A stretch of DNA of 64,000 bases from Duganella qianjiadongensis (GCF_009857915.1 NZ_WWCM01000014.1:1-64000); one strand, 5' to 3'. Shown: positions 17,469 through 25,223, counted from the first letter of the stretch. Made by a program: numbers and translations. Notes: a model not told the origin generated them from the letters alone.

Positions 17469-17948
17469 TCACCACTCACTGTATGGAATGCCATTGAGTC
17501 CAACCTCGGTCGAGGTCGAGTACACGTCGAAAACATCATTGCCGCTGCGAGGAGCATCATAGGGGGATGCAAAACTACGCAGCCCCCAACTCTTGATCGC
17601 ATCAACCGAGATGTCGCCGTTCATCGGATCACGCGGAATACGTCGGATAAAGTACAGCTTTGGTCCATCCGGACTATTCAAATCCGTCACGCCACTGGAC
17701 AAATCCAGTAGCGACGGCGGGTAACCACTGGCGCCATTGTCGACAGCGATACGGTGATGGTCACTCGCATCCTTATATGCATCAATGGCGTGACGAATAC
17801 TGCGCAACGCCTCACGCAAGTTCGCCTCACGTTGACGTTTCTGAGTCAGTTCGACTACAGGCATAGCGATGGAAGCGAGCAGCCCGAGAATCGCTACCGA
17901 AACCAGCAACTCGACCAGGCTGAAGCCGCGCACGGACGAACGCATCAT
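17469..17948 (-). CDS. Minor pseudopilin
   Basis: A 159-residue prepilin-like protein whose ATG overlaps the stop of the secretin gene (TAATG). MMRSSVRG is followed by FSLVELLVSVAILGLLASIAMPVVE, with the Gly/Phe processing site and Glu5. A helix REANLREALRSIRHAIDAYKD continues the spine, and the globular part carries YPPSLLDLSSGVTDLN and IRRIPRDPMNGD, a pattern shared with general-secretion pseudopilins (GspG/GspH-like). It is the first of four pseudopilin genes in the operon. Confidence 0.85.
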   Translation of the reverse strand: MMRSSVRGFSLVELLVSVAILGLLASIAMPVVELTQKRQREANLREALRSIRHAIDAYKDASDHHRIAVDNGASGYPPSLLDLSSGVTDLNSPDGPKLYFIRRIPRDPMNGDISVDAIKSWGLRSFASPYDAPRSGNDVFDVYSTSTEVGLNGIPYSEW

Positions 17949-20269
17949 TACTCAATCACCACATGTGCCGATTGCGGTAGCGTCGGTGCGCTTACTGCCT
18001 GCGCGCTACCGACCGGCGTTAGCGCGATCACAGCAATGTCGCCTTCCACATTTGCGGACAAGGGCTTGAGCTCGACCTTGACGAGCCCCCCGCCTCCCGC
18101 TAATCCTTTCGCATCACTAGTCGACAATCCAATCGAGATCCGGCCGCTCTGCTTGTCGACGACATGGCTAAATTGCAGACTTCCACCGCGCGAGAAGTAG
18201 TCACCAGCCTGCACTGAAATGACCTCATAGGCGGCTGGGTTATAGGCTAGCTGAAGAGGTGCCGCGCGCAGGGTATGTTTGGAATCAAGCTTGACCTCAA
18301 CAGCGAACACTTGGCCAAGCTTTACCTTGTCGGGCGCGCTTAGTTGTAGTTGCAGGCCACTCATATCAATTGCCGCCGTCGCTGGCGTGGCTACTGCAGC
18401 GCTCGGATGTGCCGACAACGCAGACGAGGCCGCCGTCGCTCCGCTACTCTGACCTACTACGCCAAGTTGGATTGTACGTGTACGTAAAGTTGCCTCCGTA
18501 CCGGACCAGAACGACTCAGCGACTGGCGCTTTACGCTGGATATTTCGTATCAGGTGCGGTGTGATCGACATGACGATTTCCGTTTTCTGACGATCATCCT
18601 TCTGGCTGGAGAACAAGCGTCCAAGCAAGGGAACGTCACCCAGTAACGGAATACGGTTTGCGTTCGACCGATCTGCATCGCTGATCAAACCAGCAAGCAC
18701 CTGGGTCTCGCCATCGCGCAAACGCAACGCAGTGTTGATGTTGCGGGTTCCGATCTGGTAAGCCTGCGAGCCAGTTGCCGTTTTGACCGAACCGACCAAC
18801 GAACTCACTTCCAAACCTAGTTTCAATGCTACCTCGTCATGGACAAAGATTTCAGGTTCGACATCAAGTTTCAAGCCCACTTCGAGGTATTGGATGTTTT
18901 CACTCAAGAAACCGTTGGGTGTCGTGGTTGTAGTCACAACAGGCACCTTGTCACCAATGAGGATCTTTGCTTTCTCGCGGTCGCGCACTCTCATACGTGG
19001 GTTTGCCAGCAAGTTGGCATCGCCATCTGCTTTCTGCAAGCTGACCGTTACGCTTGGAACCGTTACGCCTAGTTTGTCCGAATTCAGATGCAGTAGGTCA
19101 CTAAGTTTATAGGTCGGCGAGGTCGTCCCGTTGTTGGCCGTAGTACTGCCGGAAAGGCTGTTCGCGTTCAACGGCGACACGGTCAACTGGTCGGTGACCT
19201 GAATGCCAAGGTTGAGCAACCGGTTCCGGTTTACTTCCAAGACCTCAACCTCCAGCATAACTTCGGGTTCTTCGAGGTCCTGCAAGGCGATGAGCTTTTC
19301 GGCAAGCGCAATCGTATCTGCGTTCTCCCGCAGGACAATCATGTGATACTTCTCGTCCACATATACGTCTTTGATCTTGAGGACAGACTTGAGCAGGTTG
19401 GCCGCTGTCTTTGCGTCTACGTTCGAGAGATAGAACGCCTTGACGAGCAAGTCTTGGTACTCCTTGAGCTTTTGTGGCGTGTTCGGGTAAATCAACACAC
19501 TGGTCGCATTAAGGACTTTCTTTTCTAGCTGGTTAGTCGCAAGGATGACATCGATCGCATCCTCTAGCGGCGTCTGCTTTAGGAAGACGGTGGTCCGCGC
19601 ATCCGGCTTCACGTCACGGTCGAAAATGAAGTTGATGCTGGTCGTGCGCGACAAGGCATCAAAAACGGTGCGCACGCTAGCATCACGAAATTCAAGATTT
19701 ATCGGCTTCTTGTATAAGCCCGCTAGTCCCGGTAGCGACAGCGGCCCCGGTGGTAGAGCCTCGTCGATGTCGCGTCTGAGCGCGCGCGCTAGTGCGAGAT
19801 TAGGCACGCGATCCAATGCGCGCGCGACCTGCCGCTGTGCGCGATCCAGGTCACCTTGCTTCAACGCGACACGCCCCTGCTCCACGTCACCCAGTGCTCG
19901 GGTGATGTCGGTCAAATCATCAAGGCCGATACGCGCACGCGCGTTCGCCGGATCGTACTTCAGAATCGTCGCATAAATCGACCGTGCGTCATCCAATCGC
20001 CCAGCTGCCTTCGCCGCATCAGCACGTGCGATGAGTTTATTCGTGGCCTTTTCGCGACTCTGCAGCCAATCACGCTGGTACACGACATCGTCGGGTTTCA
20101 TCTCGGCAGCGAGACGCAGCTCCTCAACCGCCTGCGCAAAATTATCCTTTTCCATTTCGGACATGCCAACGCGATGATGGATCTGGGCCGCACAGCCGGC
20201 GAGAAATGTGCAAGTGCAAATGGCAAGAAATCGTCGCAGGTGCAATGGAGGAAAAGTTCGGTATTTCAT
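17948..20269 (-). CDS. gspD: Secretin lipoprotein with C-terminal cohesin domain
   Basis: A 773-residue outer-membrane channel of the GspD/PilQ/MshL class. The lipoprotein signal CTFLAGC places the lipidated Cys at 25. TPR-like repeats follow (about 35-150), then an STN/N0 domain (about 180-250), secretin N1 (DAKTAANLLKSVLKIKDVYV) and the secretin core (about 370-600; VPVVTTTTTPNGF, ETQVLAGLISDADRSNANRIP and PLLGDVPLLGRLF). After the channel, about residues 640-760 read as a cohesin domain (LSAPDKVKLGQVFAVEVKL, then APLQLAYNPAAYEVISV). Cohesin fusions on secretins are known in a minority of type II/MSHA-like systems and suggest a docking role for a substrate or a surface partner. Start and stop overlap both neighbours by ATGA and TAATG. 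Confidence 0.93.
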   Translation of the reverse strand: MKYRTFPPLHLRRFLAICTCTFLAGCAAQIHHRVGMSEMEKDNFAQAVEELRLAAEMKPDDVVYQRDWLQSREKATNKLIARADAAKAAGRLDDARSIYATILKYDPANARARIGLDDLTDITRALGDVEQGRVALKQGDLDRAQRQVARALDRVPNLALARALRRDIDEALPPGPLSLPGLAGLYKKPINLEFRDASVRTVFDALSRTTSINFIFDRDVKPDARTTVFLKQTPLEDAIDVILATNQLEKKVLNATSVLIYPNTPQKLKEYQDLLVKAFYLSNVDAKTAANLLKSVLKIKDVYVDEKYHMIVLRENADTIALAEKLIALQDLEEPEVMLEVEVLEVNRNRLLNLGIQVTDQLTVSPLNANSLSGSTTANNGTTSPTYKLSDLLHLNSDKLGVTVPSVTVSLQKADGDANLLANPRMRVRDREKAKILIGDKVPVVTTTTTPNGFLSENIQYLEVGLKLDVEPEIFVHDEVALKLGLEVSSLVGSVKTATGSQAYQIGTRNINTALRLRDGETQVLAGLISDADRSNANRIPLLGDVPLLGRLFSSQKDDRQKTEIVMSITPHLIRNIQRKAPVAESFWSGTEATLRTRTIQLGVVGQSSGATAASSALSAHPSAAVATPATAAIDMSGLQLQLSAPDKVKLGQVFAVEVKLDSKHTLRAAPLQLAYNPAAYEVISVQAGDYFSRGGSLQFSHVVDKQSGRISIGLSTSDAKGLAGGGGLVKVELKPLSANVEGDIAVIALTPVGSAQAVSAPTLPQSAHVVIE

Positions 20270-20790
20270 AGTTCCGGTGAAGACGGGAGCATCAGGGTTT
20301 GTTTGGTTTGGGTTGGAATGTGCTCGAACTCAATGCGCGACGCATCCGCTGTCAAAATCTTGTAACCGCCGCTCAACGTATCTCCGGCATGCGCAAGCAA
20401 AGTCTGTTCTCCGATTGAGAGATAGATAACGCCACCGCTATCGTCACTAAATCTGCCTACGTATTTAAATGGTAGGGGCGGCGCGACAGGGGCGACAACC
20501 ACTGTTTCCTGCGCAACCTGAACAGCTGCAGGTTTGGGTGGCTCAGGTGGAGGGGGCGGTGGCGGTGCGGTCCATGCGTGCGCTACGAAGGGATCACCAT
20601 CAGCCTCCTCTGTTAATACCATCGCCAAGGCCGCAGGAGCATTCACCGGGCTCGCCCCTTCTGAACGGATACGATTTCGTGGTCTGATGGCACTGCTACC
20701 TTCTTCGTCGGGTGCAAATGCAATAAGCGCGAGTGTTGCAGCAAACAGCGAAATCAGCACTGTCCAGCGTCGTCGCGCGGACTTAACCAT
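20266..20790 (-). CDS. PilP/GspC-like periplasmic connector
   Basis: The protein has 174 residues from the ATG at 20790, which overlaps the end of the preceding gene. One N-terminal membrane helix (WTVLISLFAATLALIAFA) is followed by a proline-rich periplasmic linker (TAPPPPPPPEPPKPA). A compact beta domain comes next (LPFKYVGRFSDDSGGVIYLS, then HAGDTLSGGYKILTADASRI), like the homology region of GspC and PilP that binds the N0 domain of the secretin. Placement directly before the secretin gene, with an ATGA overlap, supports a connector between the inner-membrane platform and the channel. Low sequence identity is normal for this family. Confidence 0.65.
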   Translation of the reverse strand: MVKSARRRWTVLISLFAATLALIAFAPDEEGSSAIRPRNRIRSEGASPVNAPAALAMVLTEEADGDPFVAHAWTAPPPPPPPEPPKPAAVQVAQETVVVAPVAPPLPFKYVGRFSDDSGGVIYLSIGEQTLLAHAGDTLSGGYKILTADASRIEFEHIPTQTKQTLMLPSSPEL

Positions 20791-21334
20791 GACTGTCCCT
20801 TTCGTACAGAGCCGACACGGTGAAGTCGCAAGTGACATCAGGCGTATTCAAATCGGCACGAGAACAGGACACCCCATCAAGTTCCAACTCCTTGGAAGAG
20901 GCCAGTGTGATTGCAGCGAACGATCGAATTGACGGGTAACGCGTAGTTACCTTAAAGTTCGCTCGATAGCGTAGAAATGGCTGGTTGAGCGAATTTTCGA
21001 AAGTTAGGTTGATTTCGTCGATAGCGACGCCTAACTGCGCTGCTGCTGCGTGAATTTGTCCGACCAAGCGTGATGACGCGAACGATGGTAAAACAGGCGC
21101 CGCCACTCGCGTGGCCGTTACATCCACCATAGGACGCGCGGCACGCAAACGGTTCAAATCATCGGTCGCTAAACGGAGACTGGCGGCATTGGAAACCATC
21201 CAAATGCCCGCAGCGATGCAGGCAGCGACACCGAATCCAAGCAGAACCGCCTGTAGGCAATACGCTTCGACCCAACGACGACAGATATAAAGAAATGCGT
21301 CGACACGCCATCGCACGCCTGTTGACTTTTGCAC
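20783..21334 (-). CDS. PilO/GspM-like inner-membrane protein, first gene of the operon
   Basis: 183 residues from a GTG at 21334 with GGAA close upstream. A short cytoplasmic tail, one transmembrane helix (AVLLGFGVAACIAAGIWMVS) and a helix with the register SLRLATDDLNRLRAARP lead to a ferredoxin-like periplasmic domain (FLRYRANFKVTTRYPSIRSF, CDFTVSALYERD). This is the topology of PilO and GspM, which dimerise with PilN/GspL. Only Cys near the end of the chain are unusual (SCSRAD and VTCDF, possibly a disulfide). The assignment rests on topology and operon position. Confidence 0.6.
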   Translation of the reverse strand: MQKSTGVRWRVDAFLYICRRWVEAYCLQAVLLGFGVAACIAAGIWMVSNAASLRLATDDLNRLRAARPMVDVTATRVAAPVLPSFASSRLVGQIHAAAAQLGVAIDEINLTFENSLNQPFLRYRANFKVTTRYPSIRSFAAITLASSKELELDGVSCSRADLNTPDVTCDFTVSALYERDSHG

Positions 21335-21365
21335 TGAGTTTCCAATTTACAGCCCAGAATTTTTG

Positions 21366-21394
21366 ATCTTACCCCGAAATTAATCAAATATCAA
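21366..21394 (-). promoter_or_regulatory. Candidate sigma-70 promoter of the secretion operon
   Basis: On the minus strand TTGATA (21389-21394) and TAAGAT (21366-21371) are separated by exactly 17 bases. They lie 32-60 bases upstream of the GTG at 21334, so transcription would begin about 25 bases before the first gene. The region is AT-rich, and no other gene reads into it from this direction. Confidence 0.5.
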
Positions 21395-21461
21395 GATTGG
21401 TGACGATGCATGTAAATCACTGCTCTAGTCGTCGGTTTTCATAAAAGTGTTCCCAATATTT

Positions 21462-21606
21462 GGGCTTTGTTGCACAAATCAGCTGAGCGCGTGATGCCCC
21501 CACCCCAAACGGATTTAGGGCATGGCCATCGTCATAGGCTTGCCCAGCTGCGTGAAGCGATTGAGAATCGCAGCACGCACCTGTAGCTCGGCCACCTGGC
21601 CGCGCT
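21462..21606 (-). mobile_element. IS5-family remnant: one terminal repeat and transposase C-terminus
   Basis: gggctttgttgcacaaatc at 21462-21480 is a typical IS5-family terminal inverted repeat. Reading inward on the minus strand, an open frame ending at a TAA (21515-21517) encodes GKRGQVAELQVRAAILNRFT followed by QLGKPMTMAMP, the usual C-terminus of IS5/IS1182-type transposases in betaproteobacteria. The match stops at about 21606, where the frame runs into a different transposase, so only about 145 bp of the element survive. Confidence 0.75.
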
Positions 21607-22605
21607 TACCTCACGGTTGTATTGGACCGCGCGAGCAGGATGGTGATGGCATTTCTCATCCATCTAGGGGCACCCAATACAGAGTCGGTGCTGCGCGTGA
21701 TCGAACGTGCAATCCGTCCCAAGCAAGAGTGGCTTTCCCGCTTTCCAGAAGTCTTAAATGCATGGCCGGCGCAAGGCTTGCCGTCGCGGCTCGTGCCGGA
21801 CAATGCGGCGGAATTCCATGCAGGAAATGTGTATCTAGCGTTCAACGATCTAGGCATAGAACTGATGTACCCGCGAGCCCGTGGGCCAGAAATGAAAGGC
21901 GCGGTTGAACGTTTTTTTAAAACACTCAATCTCGATCTGATTCACTGCCTGCCTGGAACGACGTTCTCAAACGTTAAAGAACGTGGAGATTACCCCTCCG
22001 AAGAACTCGCTTGCCTAACACTGCACAAGCTGGAATCCATAATTTTGAAATGGATTGTCGACTGCTATCACATCAAACCACATCGGGGACTGAAGAATAA
22101 AACACCGATGCAGGTTTGGAAGGATGGCATATCTCAGCGGCCGATTCATTTACCCACAGATCTGGACGAACTGGAATGCATCCTTTCTATGCGCGACAAA
22201 AAAATGCTCCAGCATTACGGTGTGGACTTCCCAGGGCTGCGCTACAACACCCCGGAACTTGGACCGCTGCGTCAACGCTTGGAACCCAATGAGAAGGTTG
22301 ATGTACGTTATCGCGACGAACTCGGATTTATCTGGGTCTTCGATAAATTCCGCAAGCACTTCCTCAAGGTTGCCTGCACGAACAAAGACGCAATCGGACT
22401 GAGCCGCGACATCTACGATCAGGCTCGCGCCCTCGTCCGCAAGGAAGGACGGAATGCCGATGATTTCGGATTGGCACACAAAGCCTACCAACAAATCATG
22501 GCAAGCGTTGAAACCGAAAAGCAATCCCAAAAGCTGCGTGTGCGCCGCAATGCAGCCAAGAACGCAATGGATAAAGAAGGACACCAGGCTCAAGAATTCC
22601 TTTGA
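21607..22605 (+). pseudogene. Headless TniA/TnsB-like DDE transposase (rve plus Mu-type C-terminal domain)
   Basis: The frame is open from the IS5 junction to TGA at 22603-22605 and encodes about 332 residues. It enters the integrase core at YLTVVLDRASRMVMAFLIHL, so the helical DNA-binding domains and the first catalytic Asp are missing. The second Asp (RLVPDNAAEFHAGN) and the Glu (GPEMKGAVERFFKTLN) are present. The C-terminal half with HRGLKNKTPMQVWKDG and later NEKVDVRYRDELGFIWVFD is the Mu-transposase-C beta-barrel type found in TniA, TnsB and Tn552 proteins. A TTG at 21622 could start translation, but the product cannot have a full active site. The usual ATPase partner (TniB/TnsC) is absent; the next gene is convergent and truncated. 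Confidence 0.8.
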
Positions 22606-23266
22606 ACACCGGCGCGACAATGCCGGTCGCGCAGTCAAACTCCAATATCTCTGTCGAATATCGTGCCGATGACTGCGGATCGATCACCAGCACAATGGTC
22701 CGCGCTTCAGTCTCATCAAAAGGTGCTCCTGCCACCTCCACACACCGCACGACCTTGAATTGCCTCATTAGCGATGCTCGAACTTGCGCGTACCGATCAC
22801 CATCCGCAAATCCAATCGGCATAACGAAGACAACGCGGCCACCACTGGCGCGCGTGATAGAAAGTGCTCGTGCAAGAAACTGGATTTCCGCACGATCGCC
22901 GACCTTTTTAATTGAGACATCAGGAAAAACTTTTTCAATCCAGCCGCGAGGATCAACTGAGTCGCCGACGAACGGAGGATTGCCAATAGCCGATAAACTT
23001 TGCGTGGAATTGACTTTAGGGACATGCGCCGTAAGTCCATTGCTGTGTCGGACCGTAATCCGATCAATCTGCGAACTACGGGCCACCATAGATCGGTCAA
23101 CATCAAATCCGATGAGTGACGCCGCGCGCAGCTTTTTCCCCACGGCGCGCAGCAAGGCACCATCGCCGACGGCGAGATCGACCACTACATCACTTTTCCT
23201 CATTTGCGCCGCCACGAATGTAGCGAGTCGTTGCGGCGTCATGTATTGACCGAGCATGCTACGCAT
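22496..23266 (-). pseudogene. N6-adenine DNA methylase, C-terminus lost to the transposase
   Basis: The N-terminal 220 residues (about 23266-22606) are a class I methyltransferase of the TaqI/Eco57I kind. They show GQYMTPQRLATFVAAQM, the SAM-binding motif VVDLAVGDGALLRAV, and the catalytic motif IV NPPF within IGNPPFVGDSVDPRGW. After the segment FDCATGIVAPVF the frame enters the antisense strand of the transposase gene (22605) and ends artificially at 22496, so the target-recognition part is missing. ATGs at 23266 and 23257 are both possible starts. The gene is transcribed away from the HTH gene across a 36-bp shared control region. It is likely a dead half of a restriction-modification or solitary methylase gene. 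Confidence 0.75.
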
Positions 23267-23277
23267 CTTTACCCCAC

Positions 23278-23305
23278 ATCATCGATATAAGATGATATTA
23301 TCATG
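23278..23305. promoter_or_regulatory. Stacked palindromes between methylase and HTH gene (operator candidate)
   Basis: The 36-bp divergent gap contains two overlapping inverted repeats. One is ATCATC (23278-23283) with GATGAT (23291-23296) across 7 bases; the other is ATGATA (23292-23297) with TATCAT (23299-23304) across a single T. The second covers the start codon of the HTH gene. An identical 15-mer, gatgatattatcatg (23291-23305), recurs at 23627-23641 inside the same HTH gene. Binding here would block both divergent transcripts. Confidence 0.5.
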
Positions 23306-23707
23306 TTTATGCCAAAAACTCCACGAACAAATAAAACTATTCCTCGGGAAATTGCAGCCCGATTCGTGCACTCGTATGAAGTGGGGATGGGATTATCGAC
23401 AGCAGAGGTATCACGATGCCTAGGATATGCCAATGCTACGACAATTCAAGCCATACGGCGCGGGGAAACGCTTCCCGACATGACACGCATTGCTGAAAAT
23501 ATAGATAAGCTAACGAACAAAAATGGAGCCGTGCTCAACTTACACTGGTTAATTACAGGCATGGGCCCACCCTTTGTCCCCACGGAAATTAACGGTAATG
23601 GCGGAAAGAAAAAATTAGATATTGATGATGATATTATCATGTGCCTTATGAGTCTGAATCATACCCAACAACAAGCCTTCACTAAACTAATCCAAACACT
23701 TCGCTAA
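23303..23707 (+). CDS. Small HTH regulator next to the methylase
   Basis: 134 residues. The N-terminal half is a helix-turn-helix of the Cro/C1 type (LSTAEVSRCLGYANATTIQA as the scaffold and recognition helices, then IRRGETLPDMTRIAENIDKL). The segment LNLHWLITGMGPPF is the WLxxGxGP signature common in phage-type and mobile-element repressors. The C-terminus is an acidic stretch (KKLDIDDDIIMCLMSL) ending in a helix. It reads divergently from the broken methylase, and its start codon lies inside an operator-like palindrome, so autoregulation is likely. A second ATG at 23309 would lie outside the palindrome. It may be the controller of the former methylase or a repressor of the dead mobile element. 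The AT-rich composition differs from that of its neighbours. Confidence 0.75.
   Translation: MFMPKTPRTNKTIPREIAARFVHSYEVGMGLSTAEVSRCLGYANATTIQAIRRGETLPDMTRIAENIDKLTNKNGAVLNLHWLITGMGPPFVPTEINGNGGKKKLDIDDDIIMCLMSLNHTQQQAFTKLIQTLR
23627..23641. promoter_or_regulatory. Second copy of the 15-bp palindrome, inside the HTH gene
   Basis: gatgatattatcatg is repeated exactly as at 23291-23305, here in the codons for DDIIM near the end of the HTH gene. The spacing between copies is 336 bp. A second operator within the regulated gene would allow looping repression; chance recurrence in an AT-rich gene is the alternative. Confidence 0.35.
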
Positions 23708-23756
23708 CGCATCTCCGCCAAACGGATACTCGCCTATACGACCCTCACTTCAATTA

Positions 23757-23871
23757 TTTTGAGAACAATGTAGGCAGATGTCGTTTATTTTGAGACGGCC
23801 TCTGGAGGCCTTCTCAAAAAAGTTGCATATGCCTTTGATTTATCAAGAGGGGAGTTTCAACTTCTTTGAGA
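23757..23871. repeat. Cluster of TTTGAGA repeats with a 32-nt near-perfect hairpin
   Basis: In the 387-bp gene-free stretch 23708-24094, TTTTGAGA occurs at 23757-23764 and 23788-23795, its complement TCTCAAAA at 23812-23819, and TTTGAGA at 23865-23871. The middle two copies are the outer arms of a palindrome whose inner arms are GGCCTC (23797-23802) and GAGGCC (23805-23810), with only one mismatched pair. tgtcgttt at 23779 resembles the TGTC termini of Tn402/Tn7-like elements. These may be transposase-binding repeats at an end of the element that brought the broken tniA-like gene, or the hairpin may be a terminator for the HTH gene. From 23982 to 24094 I see nothing else. Confidence 0.4.
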
Positions 23872-23950
23872 ACCTACACTTGTCGGGTGATGTAGGGTTT
23901 CGCAGTTAGTGCAAAACTTTTCACTCCTTAGGAAAAGATCTTCGAAGTAT

Positions 23951-23981
23951 AAAAAATAGGAGCCTCGTGCTCCTATTTTTT
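23951..23981. terminator. Strong bidirectional intrinsic terminator
   Basis: A 13-bp perfect stem (AAAAAATAGGAGC at 23951-23963 with GCTCCTATTTTTT at 23969-23981) and the five-base loop ctcgt give a GC-containing hairpin flanked by A and T runs on both sides. It can stop transcription from the HTH gene (rightward) and from the PAAR-lysozyme-immunity operon (leftward). Confidence 0.85.
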
Positions 23982-24094
23982 ATTGTTTCATCTAAGCTAC
24001 CTCGTCCCGGGGGCTCCACTATGCATAGATTTTCTTCATCCCGACATCAAAGCTGAAGCAAGGTCACTGAGCGAGGATATTGGCAATTCAGCTG

Positions 24095-24616
24095 CTAATT
24101 TGCAGATCGGAGTATCTGCATAATTGCAGGATCGTGCGCATACTTCCTTTTGAGCTTGAGCAAAAAGCGATTTGTTTTTTGGCATTCTCCAGCGAGTTCA
24201 CAGTCGTTCCACCACTGGATCAGATACCTTACGTCCGCAGGAGGCATGATTTCTTCTTCATCCGCTCTCCGCTCCCGACATTCACTGGACCAGCGATCCA
24301 CCTTCATCAAGCGGATCTGTTCCCCTTGCGTTTGAAGCCGAAGACAGGCATCACCCCTGGTATATTGAAAAATGCAGAATGACAGTCCCTCACTGCAAGA
24401 GTCGACTTCGGTGTACCCGCGTTCCACCAGCAGCCTTTCCACCCCCGAATACTCACCAGAGGACAAATGGGCTAGCGGATCAGCGCGCCATCCCGCGGCA
24501 TAAATCTGCTTTCTCGCTTTGACAAAGGGCTCACCAGCTTTCAGAGCCGCTGGCGCGGCGTGAACCAATAAGGGCGCGACAAGGGACGCCACGACAATTA
24601 TGAAAACCCTGCTCAT
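24095..24616 (-). CDS. Exported candidate immunity protein for the lysozyme effector
   Basis: 173 residues with a clear signal peptide (MSRVFIIVVASLVAPLLVHAA, cleavage near APA). The mature part has Cys pairs (SCSEGLSFC, GDACLRL, SSECRERR, NDCELAGEC) suggesting disulfides in the periplasm. Near the start is the motif GEPFVKARKQIYAAGWRADP, seen in conserved secreted proteins found next to type VI effectors. It overlaps the lysozyme gene by ATGA. A periplasmic protein coupled to a peptidoglycan-degrading effector is the expected form of an immunity protein. I infer that role; the family itself I know only as uncharacterised. Confidence 0.65.
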   Translation of the reverse strand: MSRVFIIVVASLVAPLLVHAAPAALKAGEPFVKARKQIYAAGWRADPLAHLSSGEYSGVERLLVERGYTEVDSCSEGLSFCIFQYTRGDACLRLQTQGEQIRLMKVDRWSSECRERRADEEEIMPPADVRYLIQWWNDCELAGECQKTNRFLLKLKRKYAHDPAIMQILRSAN

Positions 24617-25215
24617 TTGGTCGTGCCCCCCGCGGCTTTATAGACTTCCTCAAAGTGTTCGAACTTAAAATAGGGCTGCTTATAGCGGCCTGGTTGACCA
24701 CGCCCCATGGGCAGCGCAGCCCATTGTAGCGATGCCTGAAATACCCCAGCCTCAATATCGCCTTCTTCAATCTTCTCGATAACGCGACGTCTACGCAAGA
24801 TCGAGACCGCGATCAGGTCTTGAGTCTCCGGCGTGAAATCTGTTAGCCCCATTCCATTCTCTCCGTGGTCGTGCCACGTTGGTTTGGTAATTTGGTACAA
24901 ACCAGCGGCAGTCGTGACACCGCCCTTTCCAGCACCAGGATGAGTCGAGAAGTCGGTGAATCGCCAGGAATCATTTTTCCTGCCTTTGACTGCACCGAAC
25001 TTGAAGTCATACCCGCCCCCTTCTGCCTCGCCGATGGCTTTTAGAAATGCCTGAACATTTGCGTTCTTCAAGTATTCCTTGTTTTTCGCAACACGCTGTT
25101 CCCTAGTTATATTAATACGCACTTCTTTCGCTTCGTTGTCCTCACGAGGCGTAGTCTGTCTGATGGCGCGATGGTGAAGAGTTCGACCGGAAGGAGACGT
25201 GACTGTCGTTTCCAT
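24613..25215 (-). CDS. GH104-like muramidase, likely type VI effector
   Basis: 200 residues with no signal peptide. From about residue 50 it matches the lambda-endolysin/GH104 pattern: VQAFLKAIGEAEGGGYDFKF with a candidate catalytic Glu, then FSTHPGAGKGGVTTAAGLYQ, ITKPTWHDHGENGMGLTDFT, PETQDLIAVSILRRR, and ASLQWAALPMGRGQPGRY. The fold cleaves the glycan strands of peptidoglycan. It lies nine bases after a PAAR gene and is coupled to a signal-peptide protein, so the triad reads as PAAR tip, cell-wall effector and periplasmic immunity protein. No holin or phage genes are nearby, which argues against a lysis cassette. The N-terminal 45 residues are charged and may mediate loading on the PAAR tip. 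Confidence 0.85.
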   Translation of the reverse strand: METTVTSPSGRTLHHRAIRQTTPREDNEAKEVRINITREQRVAKNKEYLKNANVQAFLKAIGEAEGGGYDFKFGAVKGRKNDSWRFTDFSTHPGAGKGGVTTAAGLYQITKPTWHDHGENGMGLTDFTPETQDLIAVSILRRRRVIEKIEEGDIEAGVFQASLQWAALPMGRGQPGRYKQPYFKFEHFEEVYKAAGGTTK

Positions 25216-25223
25216 AATTGACC

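Noticed and set aside
24613..25215. Prophage lysis gene
   Set aside because: No holin, spanin or other phage gene is present, and coupling to a PAAR gene and a secreted protein fits a type VI effector better.
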